From NCBI GenBank assembly GCA_937858705.1, contig CALLZM010000006.1, positions 62,001 through 126,000 of the forward strand: a DNA stretch of 64,000 bases, written 5' to 3'. This document shows positions 44,019-52,635 of the stretch, one piece after another. Each line of letters begins with the position of its first letter. Positions within the stretch are counted from its first letter, which is position 1. A program made the translations under genes and the position numbers. This DNA is from an uncultured Candidatus Saccharibacteria bacterium. Lineage in GTDB: Bacteria; Patescibacteriota; Saccharimonadia; Saccharimonadales; Saccharimonadaceae. The notes beneath the pieces were generated by a model. It did not search any database. It saw nothing but the letters and a program-made list of their open reading frames with translations, and was not told the origin of the DNA.

Positions 44019-45116
44019 ATGGCTAAGGGATTTGATTATTCATTCAAAGATAGAGCTCTCCACTACACGGTGGAAGAGTTCAATGAACATGGCACCCCCC
44101 CCCCTATAGATAGGCATGGGCAATACCCTATCATCGGCTCTCCCGATAAAGCAACACGAAAAAAGCTAGAGGAAGAACTCTCTAAAACCACCCAAACTCT
44201 TGTAGCAAAAGATAAGACTGGTGCTATTCAGATAGGTAAGCTAAATGCTGACGCCCCAAAAGAGAACGGCCTCATGGTATACAACATGGGCATAGGCGGC
44301 AATATGGCACACCCAGTTGGACTGCTAGAGCTGCAACATCTGGCGCACGCTTTTCCTGAACAAGCGATTCTCGTTACCAACAATGCTGGATCTGGCGGCT
44401 CCAGTCTCTATCCTCGTGAAGTCATTAAAAAACTAAGACACACTGGCAGTTTTCAGGCTTCAGGTGAGTGGACCAATAGTGTTCTGAGGCCGATATTCGA
44501 AACATTCGACAATAACCTCAGTGTGGAAGGAAATTCTGCTGGTGCACGGCTCGGTCTTGGTATGGCTGCCGCCATGCTCGATGCCATAGATGAATATAAT
44601 CTACAGCATGTTCGTGTCGTCGACCCGCCAGGAGCAAACAATACTCATACACTAGGGGTGCTGACGGGCTTTGTTTCGCAAGGACCACGAGCCAATAAAT
44701 ATGCTCAATCACCGTATAATCCCCACAAGCTCGGAACTCTTGAAACAGCCGACCTTGCTAACTTGTTCACCGCGAAAGGTGCCTTTGCAGATAACATGTG
44801 GAATTTACCTTCGGCTATGCGGCGGCGCTACACATTCGTCAAAGACATAGCTAGCGCACTGGCTGCCGTACAAGAAGGCGGCGATGTTACTATCATTCAG
44901 CCTGAGCATAGCGAATTCGCCACGCCAGATGATATGAGAACAGCAATGGGTCATGCTGCCCGAATAGCCGCCGCTCGAGTATTCAGTACAGAAGAAAAGA
45001 CACTCCGCCTGATTGAGCTATCGGGACATTCACATGCAATAATGAGCAACAAAGTTGGCCCAAACCCAATCGTTACGGTACATAAAATTGCTCAATACGA
45101 AAGCAGTCGGAATTAG
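44019..45116 (+). CDS. Alpha/beta-hydrolase-like protein with in-frame C10 tract
   Basis: The 365-residue product contains VEGNSAGARLGLGM, a nucleophile elbow of the GxSxG type around residue 170, and a late His in ELSGHSHAIMSN that could complete the triad. An N-terminal core strand LMVYNMGIGG precedes them. The protein is soluble with no signal peptide. Ten C at 44095-44104 encode Pro residues after 25 codons (HGTPPPIDRH) and are in frame, so the gene is on here. Substrate unknown. Confidence 0.6.
   Translation: MAKGFDYSFKDRALHYTVEEFNEHGTPPPIDRHGQYPIIGSPDKATRKKLEEELSKTTQTLVAKDKTGAIQIGKLNADAPKENGLMVYNMGIGGNMAHPVGLLELQHLAHAFPEQAILVTNNAGSGGSSLYPREVIKKLRHTGSFQASGEWTNSVLRPIFETFDNNLSVEGNSAGARLGLGMAAAMLDAIDEYNLQHVRVVDPPGANNTHTLGVLTGFVSQGPRANKYAQSPYNPHKLGTLETADLANLFTAKGAFADNMWNLPSAMRRRYTFVKDIASALAAVQEGGDVTIIQPEHSEFATPDDMRTAMGHAARIAAARVFSTEEKTLRLIELSGHSHAIMSNKVGPNPIVTVHKIAQYESSRN
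44095..44104. repeat. C10 tract in the hydrolase-like gene
   Basis: Ten C located 76 nt after the ATG at 44019. The length is in frame. C9 or C11 would truncate the protein. Confidence 0.8.
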
Positions 45117-45125
45117 CGCATTCAT

Positions 45126-45147
45126 TTAAAAGGTTCATCCTTTTAAA
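45126..45147 (+). terminator. Hairpin after the hydrolase-like gene
   Basis: TTTAAAAGG pairs with CCTTTTAAA across a 4-nt loop 10 bp past the stop codon. A T tract is weak. Confidence 0.45.
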
Positions 45148-45183
45148 GTGTTATTCGCTGCAATATAGAATTGTACATCAGCC

Positions 45184-45210
45184 AAAATAAAACGAGCCTC
45201 TCTGGACTCG
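45184..45210 (-). terminator. Terminator of tRNA-Ser
   Basis: On the minus strand CGAGTC pairs with GGCTCG and is followed by TTTTATTTT, directly after the tRNA 3' end. Confidence 0.6.
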
Positions 45211-45218
45211 CCTTATCT

Positions 45219-45308
45219 TGGCGGAAGAGATGGGATTCGAACCCACGGTACGATTGCTCGCACACACGCTTTCCAAGCGTGCTCCTTCAACCACTCGGAC
45301 ACCCTTCC
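45219..45308 (-). tRNA. tRNA-Ser (GGA)
   Basis: Minus strand. The acceptor stem GGAAGGG/CTCTTCC, a long class II variable arm, a T-arm with GTTCGAATC and an encoded CCA are present. The anticodon loop reads TTGGAAA within a CACGC/GCGTG stem, so the anticodon is GGA, decoding UCC/UCU. The 90-nt length fits serine. Confidence 0.96.
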
Positions 45309-45361
45309 GTATCTAGTAGCTAGTATACCACGAAAATAGTTGCCAAAATTACTATACGCTT

Positions 45362-46234
45362 ATGGTTGAGACAGTTCTCTATACAACCTATAATGAAGAG
45401 GAGATGTCGAACAACACCCCGCCAGTTATTGCCCTGAAACATATCGTCAAGAAGTACGGTATTGGTGATGCTGAGCACAATGCGCTCGATGGCATAGATC
45501 TTACTGTCGAGCCTGGAGAATTTATCGCTATCATGGGGCCGAGTGGGTGCGGTAAAACAACTTTGCTGAATATACTAGGACTTCTCGACCGACCAGATGA
45601 TGGCGATTTCATCATCGATGGTAAAAACACCAGCCAACTATCAAATGGCCGCCGTTCGAAAATCCGTGCCAAAAAAATCGGTATTATTTTCCAAAATTTC
45701 AACCTCATAAACACCATGACCGTTATCGACAATGTCGCCCTGCCTCTCACCTATCACGGATTGTCACGGCTAAAGCGGCTCGAGGCAGCAAGCAAAATTC
45801 TCAAATCGTTTCATCTTCAAGAACGAGAATATTATATGCCGTGGCAGCTTAGCGGTGGTCAAACACAGCGGGTAGCCATTGCCAGAGCACTCGTGAACCA
45901 ACCGTCGCTCATTTTGGCCGACGAACCAACGGGTAACCTCGATAGCCGCTCGAGCCATGTCATCATGGAAGAGCTCTCGGAAATTCATAAAAAAGGCAAT
46001 ACCATCATTATGGTCACTCACAACCCCGCGCTCACCAGCTACGCCAGCCGCGTCATTCACATGCTTGATGGCAAAATTGCCAGTGATAAAAAAATAAGTG
46101 TTGTAAATAAATCTACACAAGATAGCACTTCTCTCACTGTTCGGCGTAAAGCTGCTCCGCCTATCGAAAAAACCGTCAAAAAAACCAAGCCAAAAAAATC
46201 CCGAAAAAAGCGGCGAAAGGAGCCTGCTGCATGA
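45362..46234 (+). CDS. ABC transporter ATP-binding protein, MacB/LolD type
   Basis: The nucleotide-binding subunit has Walker A GPSGCGKTT, Q-loop FQNFNLI, signature LSGGQTQRV, Walker B ILADEPTGNLD and the H-loop MVTHN, with the GNLDS variant typical of MacB-like exporters. A basic tail (about 55 residues, KKTKPKKSRKKRRK) follows. I chose ATG at 45362, since TACTAT ends 6 nt before it. A second ATG at 45404 follows a GAAGAGGAG run and is possible. It overlaps the permease by 4 bp (ATGA). Confidence 0.93.
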   Translation: MVETVLYTTYNEEEMSNNTPPVIALKHIVKKYGIGDAEHNALDGIDLTVEPGEFIAIMGPSGCGKTTLLNILGLLDRPDDGDFIIDGKNTSQLSNGRRSKIRAKKIGIIFQNFNLINTMTVIDNVALPLTYHGLSRLKRLEAASKILKSFHLQEREYYMPWQLSGGQTQRVAIARALVNQPSLILADEPTGNLDSRSSHVIMEELSEIHKKGNTIIMVTHNPALTSYASRVIHMLDGKIASDKKISVVNKSTQDSTSLTVRRKAAPPIEKTVKKTKPKKSRKKRRKEPAA

Positions 46235-47457
46235 GTCTGCTTATCACCGACCATTTTGCCACAGCCATACAGGTCATTCGTACCAATCGCATGCGCAGCT
46301 TTTTGACCACGCTTGGCATGGCAATCGGTATCGCCAGCATCACCACCATACTATCGCTCACCTCTGGCGCCAAACTTTCCATCGACCAACAAATTGCCGA
46401 CCTCCACGACAATATCGCCATCGTTCAGCCCAACACACAATCGGCTCATAGCTCTATACTGCCTTCACTTGGCCAGCAGCTCACGAGTGTCGGTAGCTTT
46501 AGCGAATTGGACTTTCGTGCAGCACAGGCGGTCGATCCAAATCTACAAGTAGCGCCCATTATGCTGCTGAGCGGCACAGCAAGCGCCAGAGGTACTTCCA
46601 TACAGAGCCAGACTATCATCGCAACAACACCGAGCCTACTGCAAACGATCAACTTGCCGCTCGAGGATGGCCAATTTATCGAGGAGGACAACGCACGACA
46701 TATGGCAGTACTTGGCCAACAACTCGCGATCGACCTCTTTGGTACAGATGACCCCATTGGTCAACTATTTACTATCCGCAAACAAAGTTTCACCGTTGTG
46801 GGCGTGCTAAAAAAGCAAGATACGAGCATAAATTATCTCAGCCTCAATTTCGACAAGGCGATCATCATCTCGCTCGATGGCGGTAAACAGCTCAACCAAG
46901 ATACCGTTGTTATTCAGCAAATGAATATCAGTGCGCCAAGCAAGCACGACCTCCAGTCGCACCTAAAGCCCCTCGAAACAGCCATTCAGACGAGTCGCGG
47001 CGGTGAAGCCGATTTCACTATCATTCATGGCGATCTTGTCAGTTCGCCCGTCACTGAAGTATTTGGTATTATCGAAAAATCATTGACGGTTATTGCCGCT
47101 ATTTCGCTCATTGTCGGTGGTATTGGCATCATGAATATTATGTTAGTAAGTGTCAGTGAGCGAACGAGAGAAATAGGCATTCGTAAGAGTGTTGGCGCGA
47201 GTAATAGCAATATTTTGAGTCAATTTGTCGTTGAGTCGTTGCTCATCAGCCTCACAGGAGGCATTATCGGCACACTTTTAGGGCTCGTCGTGGCTTTCGC
47301 TATCGGGGCAGCGTTGTGGCTTACTCCGGTTTTCACTTGGCAAATTGGTAGCATCGCCATCCTTACATCGTTGGCTGTCGGTGTCATCTTCGGTCTCTAC
47401 CCAGCCCTCCGAGCAAGTCGAAAAGACCCTATCGAGAGTTTGCGACAGCTGCGATAA
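46231..47457 (+). CDS. ABC transporter permease, MacB/FtsX type
   Basis: The 408-residue protein has an N-terminal membrane helix, a periplasmic MacB_PCD region and three C-terminal FtsX helices (VIAAISLIVGGIGIMNIMLV, ESLLISLTGGIIGTLLGLVVAFAIG, AILTSLAVGVIFGLYPA). With the overlapping ATPase gene it forms an exporter for peptides, lipids or antibiotics. No membrane-fusion protein gene is nearby. Confidence 0.93.
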   Translation: MSLLITDHFATAIQVIRTNRMRSFLTTLGMAIGIASITTILSLTSGAKLSIDQQIADLHDNIAIVQPNTQSAHSSILPSLGQQLTSVGSFSELDFRAAQAVDPNLQVAPIMLLSGTASARGTSIQSQTIIATTPSLLQTINLPLEDGQFIEEDNARHMAVLGQQLAIDLFGTDDPIGQLFTIRKQSFTVVGVLKKQDTSINYLSLNFDKAIIISLDGGKQLNQDTVVIQQMNISAPSKHDLQSHLKPLETAIQTSRGGEADFTIIHGDLVSSPVTEVFGIIEKSLTVIAAISLIVGGIGIMNIMLVSVSERTREIGIRKSVGASNSNILSQFVVESLLISLTGGIIGTLLGLVVAFAIGAALWLTPVFTWQIGSIAILTSLAVGVIFGLYPALRASRKDPIESLRQLR

Positions 47458-47467
47458 CCGAGCGAAG

Positions 47468-48508
47468 TTAGCTCAGCTCAGATTTCAATCGCTCAATCAA
47501 CTCGACCTTTTCAGGGTCGACATTGTTGAGGATTGCGACAAAAATACTTGCGTAATCCGCCAAAATAAGACCAAGGAGAAATTGTCTCAGTAGTGTGTCT
47601 CCCTGTATATAAATGCGAATTGCACGAGGTCGCTTGCCGCTGAGCAGCTTATCGCTCAATTCCATGCGTTCGCTAATGCGAGGCCGTTCGAGATCGCTCC
47701 AGATATCGACCACAGCAAACGGCTTCTCTACTGGGTGCGATACCCACCCGATAAATTCGTTGTGGTTAAACTCCGGATACTGGCCACAAAATGCCACATT
47801 TTTGGCATTTTCATTCCAGCTAATCTTCCACTTGTAGGCCAGTGCTGCCATGAGTGGACCGCTATAAAATACTGGTGTTTTGCCAACCGACATCAGCGCA
47901 ATTTGCTTGGCATAATTTTCATGCACCGGCACTTCGTGGTGCCAGCTCAAACTGGCGTCCCGTAGCCAAGTTGCGCTATCGGTCATTTCGTCATAAAGAT
48001 GGCTCCCCGATAGCTGGTAATTCATGAGGAGTCGCAGTATCGCCTTCAAGTGATAGTTTGTCGACATACGAGGCTGAGAACCCGATGGTACAACAATACG
48101 CGTAACCCCTGTTGCTTCAGCTCGCTCAAGCAACTGTCCACCTGAAGTGATCACCGCCACTAAGCACTCTTTTTTCATAGCCTGGTCGTACGCCGCGAGA
48201 GTTTCCTCTGTATTGCCCGAATGACTAATGGCTATGACCAAAGTCGACGGCCCAATAGAACCTGGCAGCTCATAATCTTGAGAAATTTCATAACTTGTCT
48301 TCAGCCATGGCCTGGTCAGCGTACCGACAATGCGTGCTGCAAGCGCCGAACCACCCATGCCAGTCACCACCACCCGTTCAATCGAGCGGCCATCATAAGC
48401 GGCCGATAGCACTTCTGGCTCCCACGCAACAGATTTGTATAATTCTGCAGCTTTATCGAGCACACCATTTGGGTCGCGCTGTTTCAGTATATTTATATCA
48501 TCGAGCAT
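47468..48508 (-). CDS. Bifunctional phosphoglucose/phosphomannose isomerase-type SIS protein
   Basis: The 346-residue protein interconverts hexose 6-phosphates. It has the SIS motifs VVVTGMGGSALAARI, IAISHSGNTEETLAAY and PSGSQPR, and the C-terminal domain with NHNEFIGW. The name follows the family and substrate preference is not proved. AAAGGTGGGGTAA before ATG is a Shine-Dalgarno. It would feed the sugar-phosphate pool used by the window's cupin and glycosyltransferase. Confidence 0.9.
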   Translation of the reverse strand: MLDDINILKQRDPNGVLDKAAELYKSVAWEPEVLSAAYDGRSIERVVVTGMGGSALAARIVGTLTRPWLKTSYEISQDYELPGSIGPSTLVIAISHSGNTEETLAAYDQAMKKECLVAVITSGGQLLERAEATGVTRIVVPSGSQPRMSTNYHLKAILRLLMNYQLSGSHLYDEMTDSATWLRDASLSWHHEVPVHENYAKQIALMSVGKTPVFYSGPLMAALAYKWKISWNENAKNVAFCGQYPEFNHNEFIGWVSHPVEKPFAVVDIWSDLERPRISERMELSDKLLSGKRPRAIRIYIQGDTLLRQFLLGLILADYASIFVAILNNVDPEKVELIERLKSELS

Positions 48509-48591
48509 TTACCCCACCTTTCTGCTTGAAATTATGAAACCACTTATGCTACAGTATACTACAAGTAAGCATAAAAGTTAACGAGGTGGGC

Positions 48592-49104
48592 ATGGATATT
48601 CAAGAAAATTCACAACAAGCAATGAATGACGACCAGGAATTGGCAAAAGTATTAGCTGGCGTATCGCAACAAACCGAGGAGCAGTCGATGCCAGTACCAG
48701 CAGCGTCGCCGATGATGCCTGAGCCCGTTTTGCCCCCAACGCCCATGCCTGGTTCAGACACCCCATTTTCTCTGCCAGCTGCCGATGATGCTTTTACGGC
48801 ACCTGCCACACCACCAGAGCCAGTAGGTCATACGCCTACCCCTGTTGGTGATGTCAACTCTGCCCTCGACGGCATCAAACAGGACGCTATAAACGAACTC
48901 CGACCTCTCGTCGACAAGCTGCAAGTTTCAGCTGAAGAAAAGTTCGATACCTACCTCCTACTTCTTCGTTCAACGGACGACCGCGATCTCGTCGCCCCTG
49001 CTCACGAAGCCGCCAAAGCTATCGCCGATGAGACCAAGCGAGCCCAAGCATTGCTCGACATCATCAAGGAAATCGATTTTTTCGCGAATAGCCAGCAAGC
49101 GTAA
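48592..49104 (+). CDS. Hypothetical protein with Pro-rich N-terminus and helical tail
   Basis: The 170-residue product has a disordered first half rich in Pro, Ala and Met (MPEPVLPPTPMP) and a helical C-terminal half (SALDGIKQDAINELRPLVDKL...) which may be a binding module. No family is recognised. It begins at ATG 48592 beside GAGGTG. An in-frame GTG lies 6 nt upstream. A TATACT -10 box lies before it. It is followed by a strong terminator. Confidence 0.6.
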   Translation: MDIQENSQQAMNDDQELAKVLAGVSQQTEEQSMPVPAASPMMPEPVLPPTPMPGSDTPFSLPAADDAFTAPATPPEPVGHTPTPVGDVNSALDGIKQDAINELRPLVDKLQVSAEEKFDTYLLLLRSTDDRDLVAPAHEAAKAIADETKRAQALLDIIKEIDFFANSQQA

Positions 49105-49129
49105 TATTGGTCTCTCGAACACACCATAG

Positions 49130-49158
49130 AATACACTCACCTCCAGAGTGTATTTTTT
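49130..49158 (+). terminator. Rho-independent terminator
   Basis: AATACACTC pairs with GAGTGTATT, followed by TTTT, 25 bp past the stop of the 48592 gene. Confidence 0.8.
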
Positions 49159-49335
49159 ATACACCCACCTGTACCATCTTTTGTCACAAATTTCTAAACC
49201 AATTCTCGAAAAATCTATATCTATCTATAAGTATAGCGCTCAGGAAAAATTTGTCATAAAAAAACAACCATTTGCCCTACAGTATACTTCAGCAAAGCTG
49301 TATAGTACGCTAGTATCACTAAACGAAAGAATGAC
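49159..49335. other. Intergenic region, nothing recognised
   Basis: About 180 AT-rich bases between a terminator and the small gene at 49336. I see possible -10 hexamers near its right end (TATAGT) and no RNA gene or repeat. Confidence 0.4.
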
Positions 49336-49581
49336 ATGGAACAACTAAATACTATATCCCTCGAAGAAAAGATCGACACGATAGCAACTACACTAAAGAT
49401 CACTGGCGAAACGGCCGTAGAATGGGCGCTGCATTTCTATTTCTCAGTCGAAAACAGACGACCCAAGAATGCAGAAGACCTCGAAGAAATTATCCCCCAA
49501 GCAATCACCCGCTATTACCAAGAAATGAAAGCCCCTGACAAAAATCTAAAATTTTTAATTCCACTGGTGACCGACCTATAG
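49336..49581 (+). CDS. Hypothetical protein, 81 residues
   Basis: Small soluble protein, predicted largely helical (EKIDTIATTLKITGETAVEW, NAEDLEEIIPQAITRYYQEM). No family recognised. GAAAG lies before the ATG, with AT-rich promoter-like sequence upstream. It converges with the kinase-like gene, leaving a 2-bp gap. Confidence 0.5.
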   Translation: MEQLNTISLEEKIDTIATTLKITGETAVEWALHFYFSVENRRPKNAEDLEEIIPQAITRYYQEMKAPDKNLKFLIPLVTDL

Positions 49582-49583
49582 TT

Positions 49584-50402
49584 TTAGGCAGCGACGAGTT
49601 TTTCTCTATATTCCCTGTATTCGCTTAGTGTACTGTAGTATGGTTCTTCAAGAATAAAATCCATACCACTTGCTTCAATGTAAGGAATGAGAAAATGTGT
49701 TGCAATCTCAGCATCAAATATACGCCCTGAGCTAGTGCCAAGAAAATTCTCACGGACAAGCGATCCCACTAAGCTCGATAGATCTTTTGCACACCCTATT
49801 TTAAAATCAGAACCATCAAGATCCTGATGATAACTGGCACTCTCGAGGTCAAAAGTAATAATATCTCCCTTTGGTACGGTACCGATATTTTTTAGCTTAA
49901 AATCACCGTGGACCACACCATGCGCATGAAGCCGCCCAGCGTATTCGGCGATACCACCCAAGAGAGGTGTTAATTCATCCAGATATGCTTCGTCGCCCGC
50001 ATAATATTTTTCCCAGCCTACTGCAGTCATAAGTGCCAGCGAAGGTACTTTTTCAGTAGCAATAATTTTACCCGCTACACCATCAACAGCGATCGGCTTT
50101 TCCGTCATGGGCACCACTGAATTGAAGCCTAACCCCTTCGTAAGCGACAACATATCAAGCTCATTTGCCGCTTTTTCGGACAAAAAATGCCTTTTGACAG
50201 CATATGCCCTACCGGCTGCTCTCCCCTTGGTCGCTTTTACAAAAAATACTCCGTGAGCACTATCCGATGCCCCAAACCGATCGATATCGCTAATAGCCAG
50301 TTCACCACCGATAACTTTCGTCAATTCCCTGGCAATCAACTCCATCTCTGGAAGCGACAATTGTTCGGGCTGGCTTCTGCCATCAAGGAATACTTCTCCC
50401 AT
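49584..50402 (-). CDS. Protein-kinase-fold phosphotransferase
   Basis: The 272-residue protein shows a kinase-like layout: AYAVKRHFL with the ATP-site Lys, a catalytic loop RLHAHGVVHGDFKLKNIG (HGD...N) and ITFDLES supplying the metal Asp in place of DFG. It resembles RIO/Kdo-kinase/aminoglycoside-kinase-like enzymes and no exact family is claimed. I chose ATG at 50402. A TTG at 50426 lies inside the upstream poly-G run. The preceding gene ends at 50410, so the pair is coupled and overlaps if TTG is used. Confidence 0.7.
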   Translation of the reverse strand: MGEVFLDGRSQPEQLSLPEMELIARELTKVIGGELAISDIDRFGASDSAHGVFFVKATKGRAAGRAYAVKRHFLSEKAANELDMLSLTKGLGFNSVVPMTEKPIAVDGVAGKIIATEKVPSLALMTAVGWEKYYAGDEAYLDELTPLLGGIAEYAGRLHAHGVVHGDFKLKNIGTVPKGDIITFDLESASYHQDLDGSDFKIGCAKDLSSLVGSLVRENFLGTSSGRIFDAEIATHFLIPYIEASGMDFILEEPYYSTLSEYREYREKLVAA

Positions 50403-50409
50403 TGATGAA

Positions 50410-50994
50410 TTACTGCCCCCCCCCAATACGAATGACCGTACCGCCCATTTTTTTGCGTAGAGTAGCGAGTGCTTCGCTCAGTACGCCGATTTCCCCGTCA
50501 TCCGTTGCTTCTCGGCGCAATGCCTCAACACCTTCAGATATCAAGCGTTTCACTATAGATTCATGCGACTGTTCAGGGGCTTGCGCTATAGTATAAGGAG
50601 GCAATATCTCGATAGATTGGTGTTGTATATCGATAGCTAAACCTCTCATATCAAGAGGTTGCGGCAAAAACCCCGTCTTTGATGCAACCGTATGAAGATA
50701 TTCTTCTAAGAGCTGGAGTGCGGCGGCAAAATCTTGAAAATTACCACTACTGTTGTCTGAGTTAAAGAGGCCAGTGAAAGTAATGAGGTCTAGATTATCA
50801 GGATATTCATATTCAACACGACCGTTTTCTGGTGGATGAGCTATGCTCTTGGTCAATTGTTTCTTCGCAAGCACTTGATAGAATTCTGGCTGATCCAATT
50901 CTTCTGGTATCGAAATAACCCGTGCGTTATCGGTCTTAATTTCTTTCCACTCTCCGCTACCGAGGCGAAGTTGGTTTGGTAAACATGGCTTCAT
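50410..50994 (-). CDS. Hypothetical accessory protein ending in a G9 run
   Basis: The 194-residue protein is not recognised. It is mostly soluble with a strand-rich start (MKPCLPNQLRLGSGEWKEI) and a helical C-terminal third (SHESIVKRLISEGVEALRRE). It ends VIRIGGGQ, where the Gly codons are the poly-G run (50416-50424). At 8 or 11 G the frame would run into the kinase-like protein to make one fused polypeptide. TTGACT-17-TACTAT precedes it, 8 nt before ATG at 50994. Confidence 0.6.
   Translation of the reverse strand: MKPCLPNQLRLGSGEWKEIKTDNARVISIPEELDQPEFYQVLAKKQLTKSIAHPPENGRVEYEYPDNLDLITFTGLFNSDNSSGNFQDFAAALQLLEEYLHTVASKTGFLPQPLDMRGLAIDIQHQSIEILPPYTIAQAPEQSHESIVKRLISEGVEALRREATDDGEIGVLSEALATLRKKMGGTVIRIGGGQ
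50416..50424. repeat. C9/G9 tract at the junction of two genes
   Basis: The run spans the last codons of the 50410-50994 gene and the start region of the kinase-like gene. Its length sets whether the two products are separate or fused. Confidence 0.75.
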
Positions 50995-51002
50995 ATACTT
51001 AT

Positions 51003-51082
51003 ATAGTAGCACGAAAATTGATAAAAGTCAATGCATTCCTCCATACCCTTGAACATTTCTCCGAAAATGCTATAGTGTAAGT
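51003..51082. promoter_or_regulatory. Divergent leaderless promoters
   Basis: Minus: TTGACT (51026-51031), 17 bp, TACTAT (51003-51008), 8 nt before the ATG at 50994. Plus: TTGAAC (51049-51054), 16 bp, TATAGT (51071-51076), 6 nt before the ATG at 51083. Confidence 0.7.
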
Positions 51083-52048
51083 ATGACAGAGTTGACTTAT
51101 GGTGCCGCCAAAAGACACGAATTGAGCAGGCCGCTATTACAATTACCCATAGAAACAGCCATTGGACGGCAAGCGGTCTCAGACATCATCACCCCTTTCT
51201 ACCGAACATATGGTACCGCCATGTCGAAGCAGACTATTCGTTTTGGCGTCCTTTTTGGGCATAACAGCCGACGAGGCAATAAGTTGCTTATCCGTCGCAC
51301 CACTGAGACCGCAGCTCGACGCCTTCTCGGTGGCGACCTCGACGCAGTCGGACATCAGCTCGAGCTACCTGGCTTTCTTGGCAGGTTATTACACGCCGAA
51401 CAATGCAGCAGTATACCCAATGCTTCTGTGTCTAAGCTGAATGAAGAAGAAAAAGCTCTCCTTACTCTCACTTGCGGTATACACGACATCGGCGAACATA
51501 TTCACCCAGATTTACGCAAAGCCGGTATCACCCCTGTCGGAGATATACCATCCGGCACCAAAACGAGTGCCGACCGCGACAATGAGCGCCGAGTACGAAA
51601 ATTTCATTACGAGCGAACCTTCTCGCACCTTCCTTCCGACATCATTGAACGAATGGAGGGACTTATTGCTCATACACCAGCAGTGGGTGACGAGTTTCTT
51701 CACGATATATATGAAGCAGCGCACTCTTTACAAACCATGGATACAGTAGAGCGAGCAATTGTAGCCTACAATGCTATGTTTGGCCATCGCGTGCCCCTTG
51801 ATACTGTGGTGATGGGCGACTACGAAGGAGTGAATCCTCGTGTAAAAAGCCGCCTAGGTACTCTTGCTCACGGACTAGCGCTCATGAGCATTGTTGTTCG
51901 AAGAGACCAAGAATTAGAAGCTAAGGGAAATAGTCGCAAAAACCATGGCACCAAAGGAGCAAGTTATGTACGATTTGCCGCCTCTCGCGAAGCTCTCGAC
52001 AGAATTCGTACGCCCGAAGAAAAACAGACCGTTTCACTGGCCGCGTAA
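51083..52048 (+). CDS. HD-domain phosphohydrolase
   Basis: HD proteins are metal-dependent phosphohydrolases acting on nucleotides. The 321-residue product has CGIHDIGEHIHPD with the HD pair in the middle, further His residues (HYERTFSH, LIAHTP) and a later Asp in TMDTVERAI. This fits the HD superfamily, while the substrate is not known. No signal peptide. TATAGT ends 6 nt before the ATG at 51083. Confidence 0.75.
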   Translation: MTELTYGAAKRHELSRPLLQLPIETAIGRQAVSDIITPFYRTYGTAMSKQTIRFGVLFGHNSRRGNKLLIRRTTETAARRLLGGDLDAVGHQLELPGFLGRLLHAEQCSSIPNASVSKLNEEEKALLTLTCGIHDIGEHIHPDLRKAGITPVGDIPSGTKTSADRDNERRVRKFHYERTFSHLPSDIIERMEGLIAHTPAVGDEFLHDIYEAAHSLQTMDTVERAIVAYNAMFGHRVPLDTVVMGDYEGVNPRVKSRLGTLAHGLALMSIVVRRDQELEAKGNSRKNHGTKGASYVRFAASREALDRIRTPEEKQTVSLAA

Positions 52049-52109
52049 TTTTTGTAAAAACAGAATCTTGCGTGGTTTTTACTTGATATAGTGAGCAAAT
52101 AAACCAGGA

Positions 52110-52628
52110 TCATATATTGTGTGTCCATCGAAATTTATCGAAATCAGTAGAGCCGCCTGCTACCGCTCGACAAAGTCGCGTCCCTATGTATTCCGAATCG
52201 GCATCGACATCGACATCTGTCAAAAATCGTTTTCCAGAAAAAATCGATGATACATACAAGATGCCTTCTGGGGTATCTTCTTTTACAGGGCCATAGCCAA
52301 TAAAGATATAATCACTAAAATCAAGCCGCGCACAATAAACAAATGTTTTGCCCCCGGTACCAGTCTCTCGTGTTTGCTCGTACAATCCTGTGTCTTTCAG
52401 TATCTGCGCCATATCGGTCATAGTACCGCTACTACTTGGGTATCTTCCGTTCTCTATATGAAATATTTCCAGGCGTTTCCCTACATGAGATAAATCAACT
52501 TTTAGCGATGCCACCATGGCCTTCGTCTGAATTGACCGATATGACACGATGCTGATAGCTGCAAGAATGGCAACCACTATAATAACAATAAGAAGCTCCA
52601 CAACCGTAAAACCATAAACCTTTTTCAC
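52110..52628 (-). CDS. Type IV pilin-like protein
   Basis: The 172-residue product has a class III signal peptide: short leader KKVYG, then FTVVELLIVIIVVAILAAISIVSYRSI, with the Glu at +5 that pilins use in assembly. The rest is a beta-rich pilin head with two Cys (FVYCARLD and GTRLCRAVAG) likely forming a disulphide. No other pilus gene is near. The start is GTG at 52628, 7 nt after TACACT. The promoter spacer holds a C10 run. Confidence 0.88.
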   Translation of the reverse strand: MKKVYGFTVVELLIVIIVVAILAAISIVSYRSIQTKAMVASLKVDLSHVGKRLEIFHIENGRYPSSSGTMTDMAQILKDTGLYEQTRETGTGGKTFVYCARLDFSDYIFIGYGPVKEDTPEGILYVSSIFSGKRFLTDVDVDADSEYIGTRLCRAVAGGSTDFDKFRWTHNI

Positions 52629-52635
52629 ACTTCAT

